Source of the DNA: Microplitis mediator
Taxonomy: Eukaryota; Arthropoda; Insecta; Hymenoptera; Braconidae
Length of the DNA: 64,000 bases
Direction: 5' to 3'
Assembly (NCBI RefSeq): GCF_029852145.1
Contig: NC_079976.1
Coordinates: forward strand, 7,564,001 to 7,628,000
This document shows positions 61,385 to 64,000 of the stretch, piece by piece. Position numbers and translations under genes: made by a program. Numbering within the stretch: position 1 is the stretch's first letter; every line of letters starts with the position of its first letter. The notes under the pieces are model-generated. The model was not told where the DNA came from. It was given only the letters and a program-made list of their open reading frames with translations, and ran no database searches.

Positions 61385-61964
61385 TCGGCAAGAAGCCCCC
61401 TTTCACCTGGCGTCGAGTTAAACTTCATCTCGTTTGCAGAACGTTATTTATTGTTGCCGAAATTATGCTTATTTTTACTCAACGCTCTTATAAACTTTAA
61501 TTATAATTTTATGATCTATTATTGTGAAATAATAATTTATTTATTACAGTTATTATACTAGAATATGTCTATTAAATTATTAAATAAAAATATTTTATTT
61601 TTAAAATCAAAATTTTCAAATTCAAAATTTGAATTTTTAGAAGAAATAAAAAATGTCACTTAAGGAAATTAAGAATACGGAGTAATTAAAAATTTGATAA
61701 AATAATTTTGTTTTGTGACTGACAAATTAAAAATATTTTCATAAATTTTCTATTTCGATGATTTTATAGTAAACTCGGCTGAAATTTATGGCGCCCAAAC
61801 CAGTAAAGTGCTAAAAACGAAACCCGTTTTTCCTGAAAAATTTTTCAGAGTCGTAGTCACTATTTCTTAAAATCCACACGAATGATAATTTTTGAATATT
61901 GAATTTATCCTTTGGATATAAACACAAAATGCCTGAAATTTAATTCAGTAATTTTGTGACTTCT

Positions 61965-62135
61965 CGCTAAGAAAATAAAAAATTTTCGTAAAAAGACGTT
62001 ATTGATTTCCGTCCGATTTTCGAAAACTGAGTTTGGAACAGATCTCGAAATTTTGGAAGTGTATTTTCGAGCTCGAGGAACTCAAAAACAGCAGCAAGAT
62101 TTAGAACTGGCTCACTAGGTCAACCATTTTCCAGA
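61965..62135. repeat. Degraded AACTTCCCG dispersed repeat, copy 3
   Basis: GACTTCTCGCTAAGAAAAT at the left and AAAACAGCAGCAAGATTTAG with CTGGCTCACTAGGTCAACC at the right are mutated forms of the ends at 30746-32262. Confidence 0.5.
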
Positions 62136-62825
62136 CTATCAACCCAACTAATTATGAAGAAAATTTTGCTACGATTGTTTATTTTTTCATCCACTCGGAA
62201 ACTAATAGAGAAAGAGGTTTAAAATTTTCGGGATCTTATTTTTTATCAAAAGCATCAACAACAAATTTTATCCAGCGGTTCAAAATTTACTGAACCCTTC
62301 CCTTATACCCGAAGTACTCCAGTGTTTCAATAAGAGAAAAATTTTGATTTTTGAACCGTTACAAAAATCTTTAATAAAATTTTCCCACATACATTCGTAA
62401 ATTCAAACGATAAGAACATAAATAAACAAATAATCTGTTTATTTTTTTTTAATTTGTTGAAAAAAAAAAAACATCTCTGAATTACATTCCTAACAGCCTT
62501 AGAAATACAAACACAGTATCCTCTGACTAAACAAACAATTAAAAAATCCAAACAACTTTCCTAACGAACTACGTGGTTCCATCTGTCGGTATACCAGTAA
62601 AATATCATATTCACTTGTCCAAACGTAAACGCCGCTACAACATCAGCAATTGCGCAAATCGCGCAAGTAACATGAGCATTTCTACCACAGATAAGAGTGA
62701 ATATTACAGAGTAGGTGCGCTAAGAATAAAGCATGTATGCGCAGTATGAACAAGAGCTTCGCTCAATCATGGTCCTAATAGTTAAGTCACTATGGGCTCA
62801 CGTCAATACACGTTTTTCTCGGGTC

Positions 62826-62884
62826 AACAGTCAGTTTTCCCGGGCACGCGGTGCCGCCAAGGGCGCCAAAATTTACATTAAAAT
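62826..62884 (+). promoter_or_regulatory. Probable transcription start and 5' UTR exon of the right-end gene
   Basis: Initiator-like CAGTCAGTTTT at 62828 opens a GC-rich 55-base segment ending at a strong donor (AAAT|GTAAGTAT at 62884/62885). GGGCGCCAAAATTT (about 62870) contains GCGCCAAA, an E2F-type site. The next exon would begin at the TTTAACAG acceptor (63820). Confidence 0.5.
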
Positions 62885-63878
62885 GTAAGTATCATAATTA
62901 TATTATTTTTTTTTTTAAATAATAATTAACAAACAATTACATTTTAATAATCATAGCAACGATAATGAATTAACATTTTTATTTTTATTGTAATAAATCA
63001 GTTTTGATTGTTCAATGTCAATGAACTCTCGAGTACTCAAAGCGTCTGTGTTTACATCCCCTCTATATTTCCGGTATTCTAATGTCAAAAATAATATAAA
63101 CAAAGATATGAAATTAATTTTTTTTATTTATTAAATTATCTTATTTTAAAAATAAAATTATCTTTTAATCTGATTAGGATAATATTGATTTTATATATAT
63201 ACGTATATATGTGTTTATATATATATATATTCAATTGGTTAAAAAAATCGACTATTTTTTATTTTTCAAGGATACACTTTCAAAAATATCGGTAGGGTAA
63301 AAAAATCGCCTGTTAAAATTAAAGCTTTCGTATCAACATTAAGAACTTCCTGATTGCAATTTTCCATTTCCCATTTAAATAACATGGGAAAAACTTTGAA
63401 ATTTTAACTCATAATTGACTCAGTACCAAAAAGGCCAATACATTTTACTGTAAAGAATTGAATGCTCTACAAAGAAGATCTAGTATAGTTTTTTGATAAA
63501 TTCAATATTTCAGAAGTTTTTCGAGGTCAAAATTGAATTTACAAAATTTTTACTATTTTTCGACTTTTCTGACGAAACTATCAGACCTATCACAAAACAT
63601 CACAGAAGCTTTTTTGTAGATCCTTTTATTTCTAACAAATTATCTCTGACAAATTTTTCAAAATTTTTGAATACTTCTCAGTTATTTGCGTTCGAATCAA
63701 AATCAGCTGTAATACGGCTTTGGAAACTGATTGATTTTGAATGTGAATAACTACAGAGCATTCAAAAATTTTGAAAAATATTTATATGTATATGTATATG
63801 TGTATACGTTCATTTAACAGGTAAATCTATTACAAATAATATTTAGAATAAATTAATTGATCTCGAGTGGCCTTCACG

Positions 63879-63983
63879 ATGGCCGAAGCCAACGATTTAA
63901 AATCCGACGATGGTATTCAAAATTTATCAAAAACTCAAATGGAAATAAATGAATGTCTTGGTAGTTGGCTGACGTATTTACAG
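63879..63983 (+). CDS. First coding exon of an unidentified gene, continues off the window
   Basis: After an acceptor at 63818-63820 (CATTTAACAG) and about 58 bases of UTR, ATG at 63879 in good context (CACGATGG) opens 35 codons ending at CAG|GTAAAT (63984), phase 0. The peptide is acidic, starts MAEANDLKSDDG and ends INECLGSWLTYLQ, with an amphipathic helix likely in the second half. No signal peptide, so an intracellular protein. I do not recognise the family from 35 residues. The upstream GC-rich start region suggests a broadly expressed gene. Confidence 0.65.
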
Positions 63984-64000
63984 GTAAATAATTCAAATAT

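Larger units (their letters stand above)
59813..62825. other. Non-coding stretch, AT-rich
   Basis: Contains GGAGT repeat copy 3 (60544-60837) and a fragment of the AACTTCCCG repeat (61965-62135). Open frames at 60150-60300 and 61140-61560 lack matching splice sites or recognisable motifs. A homopolymer C run is at about 60498. Confidence 0.5.

Overview
The window is AT-rich eukaryotic DNA with small phase-consistent spliceosomal introns, an insect-type odorant receptor and a dense load of short inverted-repeat elements. It is an insect, most likely a hymenopteran; a parasitoid (braconid-like) wasp is my guess from the repeat style and is not proven. Most genes are split into exons of 60 to 360 bases, so they were rebuilt by matching splice sites, intron phase and protein frame.

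Left part (1-20.7 kb). A two-exon gene for a small secreted six-cysteine peptide (+ strand, 791-1479) runs toward the 3' end of a large minus-strand gene (1871 to 20707 and beyond). Eighteen exons of the latter encode a selectin-like receptor: sushi, FTP/F5-8C domain, C-type lectin, ten more sushi domains, one membrane span and a cytoplasmic tail. This is the architecture of insect furrowed. Its signal-peptide exon was not found. Its introns host a nearly pristine LTR retrotransposon with only a gag-like ORF (7608-11415) and many MITEs.

Middle part (23.5-52 kb). Four tandem plus-strand paralogues (A 23574-28107, B 33031-36874, C 43356-47029, D 48019-51894) encode secreted proteins of about 730-815 residues. 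Each has a signal peptide, a six-cysteine cap and eight or nine 12-cysteine EB-like modules, one module per exon, all in phase 1-1. Shared insertions and flanks show a two-gene cassette (A-B) duplicated as (C-D), followed by mosaic exchange between copies. Gene A is decaying: one module exon is dead and several transposons sit in or next to it. A complete odorant receptor gene (37990-41500) lies between the cassettes.

Right part (52-64 kb). Mostly intergenic DNA with MITEs, one orphan minus-strand C-terminal coding exon (59677-59812), and at the far right the promoter, 5' UTR exon and first coding exon of a plus-strand gene that leaves the window.

The most interesting signal is that the stand-alone six-cysteine peptide and the N-terminal cap of the four EB proteins share the C...C-x7-CC...C...C spacing and a phase-0 intron exactly before the second cysteine. 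This points to common ancestry of a knottin-like peptide and the cap of a large cysteine-rich secreted family.
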